From: Acetobacteraceae bacterium
Lineage (GTDB): Bacteria; Pseudomonadota; Alphaproteobacteria; Acetobacterales; Acetobacteraceae
Direction of reading: 5' to 3'
Assembly: GCA_947462945.1 (NCBI GenBank)
Contig: CANHTE010000056.1
Location: 1-7,370, forward strand
DNA: 7,370 bases
The translations under genes were made by a program, and so were the position numbers. This document shows positions 1 to 5,913 of this stretch, in pieces. The notes beneath the pieces are model-generated. The model ran no database searches and was not told the DNA's origin. It saw only the letters and a program-made list of their open reading frames with translations. Numbering within the stretch: position 1 is the stretch's first letter; each line of letters opens with the position of its first letter.

Positions 1-768
1 CTGCTGATCCACGGCTTCCCCCAGCATTGGTGGATGTGGCGCAGCACCATGGCGGCACTTGCTGGCCGCGGCTTCCGCGTGGTGGCGATCGACCAGCGCG
101 GCATGGGCGGCTCCGCCATCCCGCCGGCGGGCTACGACAAGCGCTCACTGGCGCAGGACGCCGTGGCGGTGTTGGACGCGTTGGGCATCGAGCAAGCGGC
201 GGTGGTGGGGTATGACCATGGCGGCGGGACGGCGCTGGCCATGGCATTCGAAATGCCCGCACGGGTGGAGCGCCTGGCCGTTCTGGAATACGCGCCTCCG
301 GGCTACGGGTATGAGTATGGGCTGCAGGCCAGCCCCACGAACGTCAACTGGCAGTTGGCGTTCTTCACCCAGCCCGATGTCGCGGTGCAGTTCATCCAGG
401 GCCGGGAACGCGAGCTGCTGGCCTGGTATTTCTGGCACTGGTCGCAAAATCCCGATGCCGTGGGGCAGGCTGATTTCGAGATCTATGTCCGCCAATTGCA
501 GAAGCCCGGCGCGCTGCGTGGCGGCTTCATGCATTTCGCCGCCGTCTGGGAGGACATGGCCCTGTTCAAGGCCTGGGGTGGGGCAGGACGGCTGGCCATG
601 CCCGTGCTGGCGCTGGGCGGCGAACGCGGCGCGGCACAATTTCCCGAGATGGCGATGCGCGCCCTGGCAGAGCGGGTTACGGGGCAGGTCATCCCCGCCG
701 CTGGCCACTGGCTGGCGGAGGAACAGCCCGACCTGCTGCATAAAGCCCTGCTCGAATTCCTCGGATGA
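1..768 (+). CDS. Alpha/beta hydrolase, epoxide hydrolase-like (5' partial)
   Basis: The reading frame is open from the first base, so the true start lies upstream; the first in-frame ATG (34) falls inside the fold and is not the start. Visible landmarks, counted from window codon 1: an HGFP oxyanion-hole motif at residues 4-7, the strand/turn VVAIDQRGMGGS, a nucleophile elbow GYDHGG with Asp72, a probable acid in LALGGERG (Glu208), and the catalytic His in AAGHW (His236). An Asp rather than Ser nucleophile is the hallmark of the epoxide hydrolase/haloalkane dehalogenase branch, which forms a covalent alkyl-enzyme ester and then hydrolyses it. The aromatic cap region (NWQLAFF, then GRERELLAWYFWHW) fits epoxide hydrolases better than dehalogenases. 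No export signal can be judged because the N-terminus is missing. The stop overlaps the next gene's start as ATGA, implying translational coupling. Family call is firm; the substrate is unknown. Confidence 0.9.
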   Translation: MLIHGFPQHWWMWRSTMAALAGRGFRVVAIDQRGMGGSAIPPAGYDKRSLAQDAVAVLDALGIEQAAVVGYDHGGGTALAMAFEMPARVERLAVLEYAPPGYGYEYGLQASPTNVNWQLAFFTQPDVAVQFIQGRERELLAWYFWHWSQNPDAVGQADFEIYVRQLQKPGALRGGFMHFAAVWEDMALFKAWGGAGRLAMPVLALGGERGAAQFPEMAMRALAERVTGQVIPAAGHWLAEEQPDLLHKALLEFLG

Positions 769-1664
769 ACCGCCGAGGGCTGCTTGTCGGAGGCGCTGCG
801 CTGGCTGCTTCGCCGCTCGGGGCCCAGGCCGCGCCACGCCGCGTGCTCTGGGCCGCCAATGTGCGAACCAAGCCTGTGCCGGAGCGCCTTGCCGCCGCTG
901 CGGCTGCCGGCTTCACGCACATGTCTATGTTCCCGATCGACTACCGCCGGATGCTCGATTCCGGAATGACCGATGCGGCAATTGGACGAATGATCCGAGA
1001 TAGCGGCGTGCATGTGCATGTCTGCGACCCCTTTGTGCAATGGGTGCCGGACTTCACCATCCCCGCTGGATACCCCACGGATTATGTCGCTTTCATCGCG
1101 CATGACGAGCCGTTTCTCTATCGCATGGCAAACGCGGTTGGTGCTGAGGCCGTCAACTGCGTCGAAGGGCTCGGCCGATCCTATGAGCCCGCGGCGCTGT
1201 CCGACGCGCTCGGTGCCTTCGCTCGTCGGGCGGCTCGCCAGGGGCTGCGCACGACCTTCGAGTTCATGCCGATCTCCTCGGTCCCTGACCTCGCTGCCGG
1301 TTGGCGCATCGTGCAGCCGCTCGGTTCGGAGACTGTCGGGCTCACCTTCGACACTTGGCACTACTTCCGCAGCCGTCCGGACCCGGTGCTGCTTGAGACG
1401 ATCCCGCCCGAGCGCATCTTCGAGGTGCAGTTGGCGGACGCAATGCTGGCGCAGCGCGGCGCCAACCTGACGGAGGATCTGTTGCGATTCCGAATGCTGC
1501 CCGGCGAGGGCGAAATGGACATCGCCGGCGTCACCACACAGCTGAAGCGCCTAGGTGCCTGGCGATCAGTCGGGCCGGAAGTCTTTGCGGACGCCATGGA
1601 CGCATTGGACACGCTTCAGGCGGCCAGGCGCGCCGCGGGCAGCCTGGCGCAATGGGTCACATGA
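765..1664 (+). CDS. Exported TIM-barrel protein, sugar phosphate isomerase/epimerase (xylose isomerase-like) family
   Basis: The 299-residue protein begins at the ATG of an ATGA overlap with the hydrolase. Its N-terminus (MNRRGLLVGGAALAA, then GAQAA) looks like a twin-arginine export signal: an Arg pair, a short hydrophobic stretch and an Ala-x-Ala cleavage site near residues 21-23. The rest resembles the AP-endonuclease-2-like TIM barrel of sugar phosphate isomerases/epimerases. Likely metal ligands of that fold are Glu166 (EFMPIS), Asp196 and His199 (FDTWHYF), Gln222 (FEVQLAD) and a Glu of GEGEMD (248-250). These enzymes normally move hydrogens on sugars, keto-sugars or inositols using a divalent metal. 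Substrate cannot be read here. An exported member is uncommon, and the alternative is an uncleaved N-terminal anchor. Some stretches use more A/T-ending codons than the downstream operon. Family confidence is good; export is moderately supported. Confidence 0.85.
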   Translation: MNRRGLLVGGAALAASPLGAQAAPRRVLWAANVRTKPVPERLAAAAAAGFTHMSMFPIDYRRMLDSGMTDAAIGRMIRDSGVHVHVCDPFVQWVPDFTIPAGYPTDYVAFIAHDEPFLYRMANAVGAEAVNCVEGLGRSYEPAALSDALGAFARRAARQGLRTTFEFMPISSVPDLAAGWRIVQPLGSETVGLTFDTWHYFRSRPDPVLLETIPPERIFEVQLADAMLAQRGANLTEDLLRFRMLPGEGEMDIAGVTTQLKRLGAWRSVGPEVFADAMDALDTLQAARRAAGSLAQWVT

Positions 1665-1675
1665 AGCCCGACGGG

Positions 1676-1694
1676 CGGGCCAGTCTGCTGCCCG
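1676..1694. terminator. Possible weak hairpin between convergent genes
   Basis: In the 47-base gap between two convergent genes, CGGG-C-CAG can pair with CTGCCCG around a TCTG loop: seven base pairs with one bulged C. There is no U-tract on either strand, so an intrinsic terminator is not proven. Its position between convergent stop codons is the main argument. Confidence 0.25.
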
Positions 1695-1711
1695 AGATGA
1701 ATGGCCCCTCG

Positions 1712-2098
1712 CTATCTGGTGCTGCTGGCGCGCGTCGGGCCGCGTGCGGTCAGTGCATTCGGCAGCAGCGTGGTTTCCAACGTCACTTCCAGCCGCCGCA
1801 ACACGCCGTCGAGCGCGGAACCTTCCGGCGTCAGCGCATAGACCACTTCCCGTCGTCCGGTCGGCCGCTGCTCACGCGAGACAAGGTTCAGCGCCTCCAG
1901 TTGACGCAGCCGATCTGCCAGCACCCGCGCCGAAACGCGCCCATTCAACACACGCCGCAAAGCGCCAAAATGCAGCGCGCTCCCGCCCAACAGATAGATC
2001 ACATCAGCCATCCAGGCCTGCGCCAGGAAGCCCAGCACGCGGTCGAGCGGGCATCCGCGCGCTATCGCGACGGCTTCGTCGGAAGACTTTTCTGCCAC
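1712..2098 (-). CDS. HxlR-family winged helix-turn-helix transcriptional regulator
   Basis: This 128-residue protein has the HxlR layout: an N-terminal CPLDRVLGFL segment (residues 16-25), a first helix ending in the WMADVIYLL region, a recognition-helix region (VSARVLADRLRQLE), the LNLVSRE strand and the VVYALTPEGSAL wing. HxlR proteins are small dimeric DNA-binding regulators, often repressors that respond to aldehydes, quinones or other reactive compounds. Cys16 is the only cysteine. In several characterised relatives (YodB, HypR, QorR) a Cys in this N-terminal position senses redox or electrophile stress, so the same is plausible here. The start is GTG: a GGAG lies 6 bases upstream on the minus strand, which decides it. 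The basic, low-complexity C-terminal tail (ARGPTRASSTR) is likely disordered. The gene is divergent from the operon at 2202, the natural candidate target, and the two share a 103-base control region. Confidence 0.93.
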   Translation of the reverse strand: MAEKSSDEAVAIARGCPLDRVLGFLAQAWMADVIYLLGGSALHFGALRRVLNGRVSARVLADRLRQLEALNLVSREQRPTGRREVVYALTPEGSALDGVLRRLEVTLETTLLPNALTARGPTRASSTR

Positions 2099-2104
2099 TG
2101 GTTA

Positions 2105-2108
2105 CTCC
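2105..2108 (-). promoter_or_regulatory. Ribosome binding site of the HxlR gene (fixes its GTG start)
   Basis: On the minus strand the sequence reads GGAG, six bases, then GTG. The spacing is good for a Shine-Dalgarno site and supports GTG at 2098-2096 as the regulator's start. Confidence 0.65.
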
Positions 2109-2123
2109 AAGATTACGAATTGC

Positions 2124-2137
2124 AGCGACGCGTCGCT
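2124..2137. promoter_or_regulatory. Perfect 14-bp palindrome, candidate operator
   Basis: AGCGACGCGTCGCT is identical to its own reverse complement and does not extend further on either side. It sits in the divergent control region, 26 bases upstream of the regulator's start and 65 bases upstream of the hydrolase start. HxlR proteins bind as dimers to two-fold symmetric sites, so this is the best operator candidate. Binding by this particular regulator is inferred. Confidence 0.5.
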
Positions 2138-2187
2138 TCGCGGTTCTTTGCCGCAGGTGATGCCGCTGTCCAGACCCCCGCCACCTG

Positions 2188-2195
2188 AAGAGGAG
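2188..2195 (+). promoter_or_regulatory. Ribosome binding site of the YcaC-like hydrolase
   Basis: AAGAGGAG ends six bases before ATG 2202. This strong Shine-Dalgarno match selects ATG 2202 over an in-frame TTG at 2148 that would add 18 residues (MPQVMPLSRP...) of non-conserved, proline-rich sequence. Confidence 0.8.
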
Positions 2196-2201
2196 AACTC
2201 C

Positions 2202-2855
2202 ATGCCCACCGCCATTGCCAAGCCTGGCGCGCTGCTGATCAGCCCGTCCGACCACACGCTGATCCTGATTGACCACCAGTCGCAAATGGCCTTCGCCACC
2301 AAGTCCATCGACCCCGTACTGCTGCGTTCGAACACCGCCCTGGTGGCGGAGGCCGCCGCAGGCTTCGGTGTTTCGACGATCCTGACGACGGTGGCCGAAA
2401 AGAGCTTCTCCGGGCCGATCTTCCCCGAGATCAGCGCGGCCTTCCCCGGCAAGGCGGCGCTCGACCGCACCTCGATGAACACCTGGGAAGATGCCCAGGT
2501 GATCGCCGAGGTGAACCGCATCGGCAAGGCGCGTCTGGTGATCGCTGGACTCTGGACCAGCGTGTGCATCGTCGGGCCCACGCTCTCCGCCATCGACCAG
2601 GGCTTTGAAGTCTATGTGATCGCTGATGCCTGCGGCGATGTGACCGACGAGGCGCATGAACGCGCCATGGAACGCATGATCCAGGCGGGGGCGCGCCCGA
2701 TGACGAGTCTGCAGTATCTGCTCGAACTCCAGCGCGACTGGGCCCGTGGCGAAACCTACGAGCTGACAACCGGCATCGCGAAGAGGTTCGGCGGCGGCTA
2801 CGGCCTCGGGATCATCTACGCGAAGTCGATGTTCGGCGCGTCGGAAGGCCATTGA
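2202..2855 (+). CDS. YcaC-like cysteine hydrolase (isochorismatase-fold family)
   Basis: This 217-residue protein has the isochorismatase/nicotinamidase Rossmann-like fold. Key marks are the first-strand Asp24 in LILIDHQ, the nucleophile Cys122 in VIAGLWTSVCIVGP, and the family's long conserved stretches (RTSMNTWED at 90-97, YVIADACGDV, LLELQRDWARGETYE). Family members use an Asp-Lys-Cys triad to attack amide, ester or imide-like carbonyls. The Lys is probably Lys84, but Lys67 is not excluded. The C-terminal half closely follows the YcaC-type subgroup, whose natural substrates are mostly unknown, so the isochorismatase name should not be taken as function. There is no signal peptide, so it should be cytoplasmic. 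It is the first gene of the operon, with a strong ribosome binding site, opposite the HxlR regulator, and is followed by a 30-base gap to the XapX ORF. Confidence 0.92.
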   Translation: MPTAIAKPGALLISPSDHTLILIDHQSQMAFATKSIDPVLLRSNTALVAEAAAGFGVSTILTTVAEKSFSGPIFPEISAAFPGKAALDRTSMNTWEDAQVIAEVNRIGKARLVIAGLWTSVCIVGPTLSAIDQGFEVYVIADACGDVTDEAHERAMERMIQAGARPMTSLQYLLELQRDWARGETYELTTGIAKRFGGGYGLGIIYAKSMFGASEGH

Positions 2856-2885
2856 GGCGAGCGGCGGCGATGGGGGGGTGTGTCC

Positions 2886-3644
2886 ATGGTGACCTATGTG
2901 CTCTCCATCGCCGTCGGCCTCGGCGTCGGCATCGCCTATGGTCTGCTCGGCATACGCTCGCCGGCGCCGCCGATCATCGCACTGCTCGGACTGCTCGGCA
3001 TGCTGGCTGGGGAGGCGGCGGTGAGCTGGCTGCGTGGCCACCCGCAGGTCATCGGCTGGATGTGCCACGGCAAAACCTTCCACGCCGCCGCGCCAGACCA
3101 GCATCATGATCTTTCGCGGGACCGGCCGTGGCGCGCAGATTTTCTCTCAAGCTCTGCCGATAGCCGCATCCATCAGGGAGACAACGCGCGTATGATCACG
3201 CCCCTCGGCTGCCCGCCGCAGCCCATTCCTCCTGAGATCCAACTCGTCATCCTCGACCTCATCGCGCGCATGAACCAGCTGCTCGACGACGAGGATTACG
3301 AAGGCTACCTCGCCTGCTATGCCGATGATGCGGCCTTCGATCCTGGCCTGGCGCAGCCGGTCACCGGCAAGCCAGCGATCCGCGCCTTCCTGCATAAGGG
3401 GCAGGCCAGCGGCTTCATCGTCGGCAAGCGCCACGTGCCGAGCAACATGGTCTTGGAGCAAGCCGGATCGAGCGTGACGGCACGCTTCTACCTGACCGTC
3501 TTCGAGCGTGCCGCAGCACCGGCGGTGGTCGCCACGGCCATGATAACGGACATCTTCGAACGGCGCGGCGATGCTTGGCGTGCCATCAGCCACACAACGC
3601 GCGTGGATCCCGGTTTTCTCGCCGCGCAGGGCCGGCCCGCATGA
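2886..3644 (+). CDS. XapX (DUF1427) membrane domain in one frame with an NTF2/SnoaL-like domain
   Basis: One uninterrupted frame encodes 252 residues with two parts. Residues 1-58 match the XapX family: a glycine-rich first membrane helix (about 4-22), the RSPAPP signature at 24-29, and a second helix (ALLGLLGMLAGE, 32-43). XapX proteins are usually free-standing and roughly this size plus a short tail; their function is poorly known. Residues about 103-252 resemble an NTF2/SnoaL-like alpha+beta barrel: the helical LLDDEDYEGYLACYADDAAFDPG start, GKPAIRAFL, and strands ending in WRAISHTTRVDPGF. Such domains may be enzymes or ligand binders. The linker (59-102) resembles neither family. ATG 2886 is chosen because a run of seven G lies 7 bases upstream; GTG 2880 is too close. 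An internal ATG at 3192 could start the second domain alone. The stop overlaps the amidohydrolase start as ATGA. Domain identity is good; a real fusion is doubtful. Confidence 0.78.
   Translation: MVTYVLSIAVGLGVGIAYGLLGIRSPAPPIIALLGLLGMLAGEAAVSWLRGHPQVIGWMCHGKTFHAAAPDQHHDLSRDRPWRADFLSSSADSRIHQGDNARMITPLGCPPQPIPPEIQLVILDLIARMNQLLDDEDYEGYLACYADDAAFDPGLAQPVTGKPAIRAFLHKGQASGFIVGKRHVPSNMVLEQAGSSVTARFYLTVFERAAAPAVVATAMITDIFERRGDAWRAISHTTRVDPGFLAAQGRPA
3176..3194 (+). promoter_or_regulatory. Candidate internal ribosome binding site and ATG for a separate NTF2-like protein
   Basis: GGGAG at 3176-3180 precedes an in-frame ATG at 3192-3194 by 11 bases, slightly longer than ideal. Starting here would give a 150-residue protein, about the normal size of a free-standing NTF2-like protein, beginning with MITPLGCPPQP. 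The preceding linker codons look unselected, which favours a start here. Confidence 0.45.
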
Positions 3645-5515
3645 GCATGCCGCCGGACCTGATCCTGCGCAACGCCCGCATCAGCACGCTCGACCGCGCG
3701 CAGCCGGAGGCGCAGGCGGTGGCCATGCGCGACGGCCGCTTCGTCTTCGTCGGCGACGAGGCGGAAGTGATGGCCCTGGCCGGGCCGCAAACGCGGGTGG
3801 TGGATGGTGGCGGGCGGCGCGCCATTCCCGGCCTGATCGACAGCCACATCCACGTCATCCGCGGTGGCCTCAACTACCTGATGGAGCTGCGCTGGGACGG
3901 CGTGCCGACGCTGGCCGACGCCATGGCGATGCTGCGCGCGCAGGCGCAGGTGACGCCGCCGCCACAATGGGTGCGCGTGGTCGGCGGCTTCGTCGAACAT
4001 CAATGGCCGGAGAAGCGCCTGCCGACGCTCGATGAGATCAACGCCGCAGCGCCCGAGACGCCAGTCTTCATCTTGCACCTGTACGACCGCGCTCTGCTGA
4101 ACCGAGCCGCTCTTCGCGCCGTGGGCTACACGCGCGACACGCCGGACCCGCCGGGCGGCATGATCGAGCGCGACGCGCGCGGTGAGCCCACGGGTCTGCT
4201 GCTGGCCAAGCCCAACGCGCTGATCCTCTACGCCACGCTCGCCGCCGGCCCGAAGCTGCCGCCCGATGTGCAGAAGCTCTCGACCCGCCACTTTATGCGC
4301 GAGCTGAACCGGCTGGGCGTGACGTCGGCCATCGATGCCGGCGGCGGCTTCCAGAACTATCCGGACGACTATGCCATCATCGAGGAGCTGGCGCGCGACG
4401 ATCAGCTCACGCTGCGCATCGCCTATAACCTCTTCACCCAGAAGAAGGGCGGCGAGGAAGCTGATTTCCGCCGCTGGGCCGGCATGGTCCGCCCCGGCCA
4501 GGGCAGCGACATGTACCGCCACAACGGCGCCGGCGAGATGCTGGTCTTCTCCGCCGCCGACTTCGAAGACTTCCGCGAGCCACGGCCCGAACTTCCCGCC
4601 GCCATGGAGGGCGAGTTGGAAGCCGTTGTGCGCGTGCTGGCCGGGAATCGCTGGCCCTTCCGCATGCATGCAACCTATGACGAGACCATCTCCCGCGCGC
4701 TCGACGCTTTCGAGCGGGTGCACCGCGACATCCCGCTCACCGGGCTCAACTGGTTCTTCGACCATGCGGAGACTATATCGCCCCGTAGCATGGACCGCGT
4801 GGCGGCGATGGGCGGCGGCATCGCCGTGCAGCACCGCATGGCCTTTCAGGGCGAGTATTTCGCCGAGCGCTACGGCGCTGAGGCGGCCGAAGCCACGCCA
4901 CCCGTCGCGCGCCTGCTGGAGGCCGGGCTGCCGGTGGGTGCGGGCACGGATGCCACGCGCGTCGCCTCCTACAATCCATGGACCTCGCTGGCCTGGCTGG
5001 TCACGGGCCGCACAGCGGGCGGTCGGACCCTCACGCCAACGCGCAATCGCATCACCCGCGACCAGGCGCTGCGCCTCTGGACCGAGGCGAATGCCTGGTT
5101 CTCCTCCGAGGTCGGCCGCAAGGGGCGAATCGTGCCGGGTGAGTTCGCGGATCTCGCGCTGCTGTCAGAGGACTTCTTCGCAGTGCCGGAGGACCGTATC
5201 GGCGGCATTGAGAGCGTGTTGACCGTGGTCGGCGGCCGCGTCGTGCATGGCGCTGGCGATTTCGCGCCACTCGCACCGTCACTCCCGCCCGCGGCGCCCG
5301 ATTGGTCGCCAGTGCGGCGCTTCGGCGGGCATTGGCGCAAGGGCGGTCCGCTGCGCGCCGAGGCGTTGGCCCAGCGCGTGGCCGAGGCTTGCGCCTGCGG
5401 CACCTCCTGCGCCGTGCATGGCCATGCCCATGCCTGGGCGCGGCGGGCACCGGTGCGCGATGCCGATCAAGGCGGCTTCTGGGGTGCGCTCGGCTGCGCC
5501 TGCTGGGCCGTCTGA
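3641..5515 (+). CDS. YtcJ-type amidohydrolase (Amidohydro_3) with Cys/His-rich C-terminal tail
   Basis: This 624-residue metal-dependent amidohydrolase belongs to the YtcJ-like group. An N-terminal beta-sandwich strand (DLILRNARISTLD) leads into the TIM barrel. Visible metal-site residues are His69 and His71 (DSHIH), His343 (RMHATYDE), His375 (FFDHAE) and Asp437 (GTDATRV). The TSLAWLVTGRT helix and the closing VVGGRVVHG strand of the small domain follow. Members hydrolyse C-N bonds of amides, ureas or related compounds in the cytoplasm; substrates of this subgroup are mostly unassigned. After the second beta-sandwich half there is an extra tail: a W/G-rich stretch (FGGHWRKGG), a cluster C584-x-C586-x2-C589-x2-H592-x-H594-x-H596, and the end GALGCACWAV. 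I recall similar tails in relatives, so it is probably a subfamily trait. ATG 3641 is chosen because it overlaps the preceding stop (ATGA) and aligns with the first strand; the 22 upstream in-frame codons lie inside the previous gene. Confidence 0.93.
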   Translation: MSMPPDLILRNARISTLDRAQPEAQAVAMRDGRFVFVGDEAEVMALAGPQTRVVDGGGRRAIPGLIDSHIHVIRGGLNYLMELRWDGVPTLADAMAMLRAQAQVTPPPQWVRVVGGFVEHQWPEKRLPTLDEINAAAPETPVFILHLYDRALLNRAALRAVGYTRDTPDPPGGMIERDARGEPTGLLLAKPNALILYATLAAGPKLPPDVQKLSTRHFMRELNRLGVTSAIDAGGGFQNYPDDYAIIEELARDDQLTLRIAYNLFTQKKGGEEADFRRWAGMVRPGQGSDMYRHNGAGEMLVFSAADFEDFREPRPELPAAMEGELEAVVRVLAGNRWPFRMHATYDETISRALDAFERVHRDIPLTGLNWFFDHAETISPRSMDRVAAMGGGIAVQHRMAFQGEYFAERYGAEAAEATPPVARLLEAGLPVGAGTDATRVASYNPWTSLAWLVTGRTAGGRTLTPTRNRITRDQALRLWTEANAWFSSEVGRKGRIVPGEFADLALLSEDFFAVPEDRIGGIESVLTVVGGRVVHGAGDFAPLAPSLPPAAPDWSPVRRFGGHWRKGGPLRAEALAQRVAEACACGTSCAVHGHAHAWARRAPVRDADQGGFWGALGCACWAV

Positions 5516-5913
5516 TGCAGCAGCTTGCTGGAAGCGTCTGGCTCGGCCGGTTGGCGCTGCTCGGCCTTTGTGCCGCCTACCTTCAAGGGGGCATCAACAA
5601 GCTGCTCGACTTCCCCGGTGCTGTCGCCGAGGCCGCGCATTTCGGCCTGCCCTGGCCGGTGGCCGTGGCGGCCTTGACCATCGTGATCGAGCTTGGCGGA
5701 TCCGCCATGGTGCTCGCTGGTCGCGGCCGGGCCATCGGGTCGGCTTTGTTGGCCGTCTTCACCCTGGCGGCGAGTTGCATCGCCAATGCCTTCTGGCGGC
5801 TTCCTGTCGGGCAGGAGCGCTTCATGGCGGCCAATGCCTTCTTCGAACATCTCGGTCTCGTCGGCGCCTTTTTGGTGGTGGCTCGCCTGGCATGGCGCGG
5901 TGAGCGGCCGTGA
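5515..5913 (+). CDS. DoxX-family small integral membrane protein
   Basis: The 132-residue protein has four predicted membrane segments: about 6-24, 47-69, 71-93 and 105-127. The first ends in GGINKLLDFPG, the DoxX-type Gly/Lys motif after helix 1; the second carries an acidic residue (VIELGGSAMVLAG), also usual in the family; the third contains CIANAFW and is followed by NAFFEHLGLVGAFL. DoxX proteins sit in the inner membrane. Some are tied to thiosulfate:quinone oxidoreductase or thiol/redox systems, but most are uncharacterised. ATG 5515 overlaps the amidohydrolase stop by one base (TGATG), so translation is likely coupled. The stop overlaps the next start as GTGA. Function within the operon is not readable from sequence. 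Confidence 0.88.
   Translation: MQQLAGSVWLGRLALLGLCAAYLQGGINKLLDFPGAVAEAAHFGLPWPVAVAALTIVIELGGSAMVLAGRGRAIGSALLAVFTLAASCIANAFWRLPVGQERFMAANAFFEHLGLVGAFLVVARLAWRGERP

Larger units (their letters stand above)
2099..2201. promoter_or_regulatory. Divergent promoter/operator region between the HxlR regulator and the hydrolase operon
   Basis: This 103-base gap must hold promoters for both directions. Besides a 14-bp palindrome and two ribosome binding sites, it contains two TTAC tetramers 11 bases apart (2102-2105 and 2113-2116), about one helical turn, overlapping the regulator's ribosome binding site. I see no convincing sigma-70 box pair: TTGCAG at 2120 is a partial -35 for the operon with no good -10 at the right distance. 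Autoregulation plus control of the operon is inferred from the layout. Confidence 0.7.

Noticed and set aside
483..1361. Minus-strand open frame of 292 residues over the first two genes
   Set aside because: No domain; spans the junction of two clear plus-strand genes.
1555..2188. Two overlapping plus-strand frames opposite the HxlR gene
   Set aside because: Arg/Ala/Pro-rich shadows; the minus-strand product is an unmistakable HxlR protein with a good ribosome binding site.
2148..2201. Upstream TTG start extending the YcaC-like hydrolase by 18 residues
   Set aside because: The added residues are proline-rich and not family-like, and the strong AAGAGGAG site is placed for ATG 2202.
2004..3107. 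Minus-strand open frame of 367 residues crossing the divergent control region
   Set aside because: It would overlap the regulator's 5' end, the control region and the whole hydrolase gene, and shows no recognisable domain.
3575..3640. Upstream start extending the amidohydrolase by 22 residues
   Set aside because: The extension lies within the NTF2-like coding sequence; ATG 3641 has the usual ATGA coupling and matches the first conserved strand.
3488..4834. Long minus-strand open frame (448 residues) opposite the amidohydrolase
   Set aside because: Antisense shadow in GC-rich DNA: the translation is His/Arg/Gly-rich with no family signature, while the plus strand carries a clear enzyme with its metal ligands.
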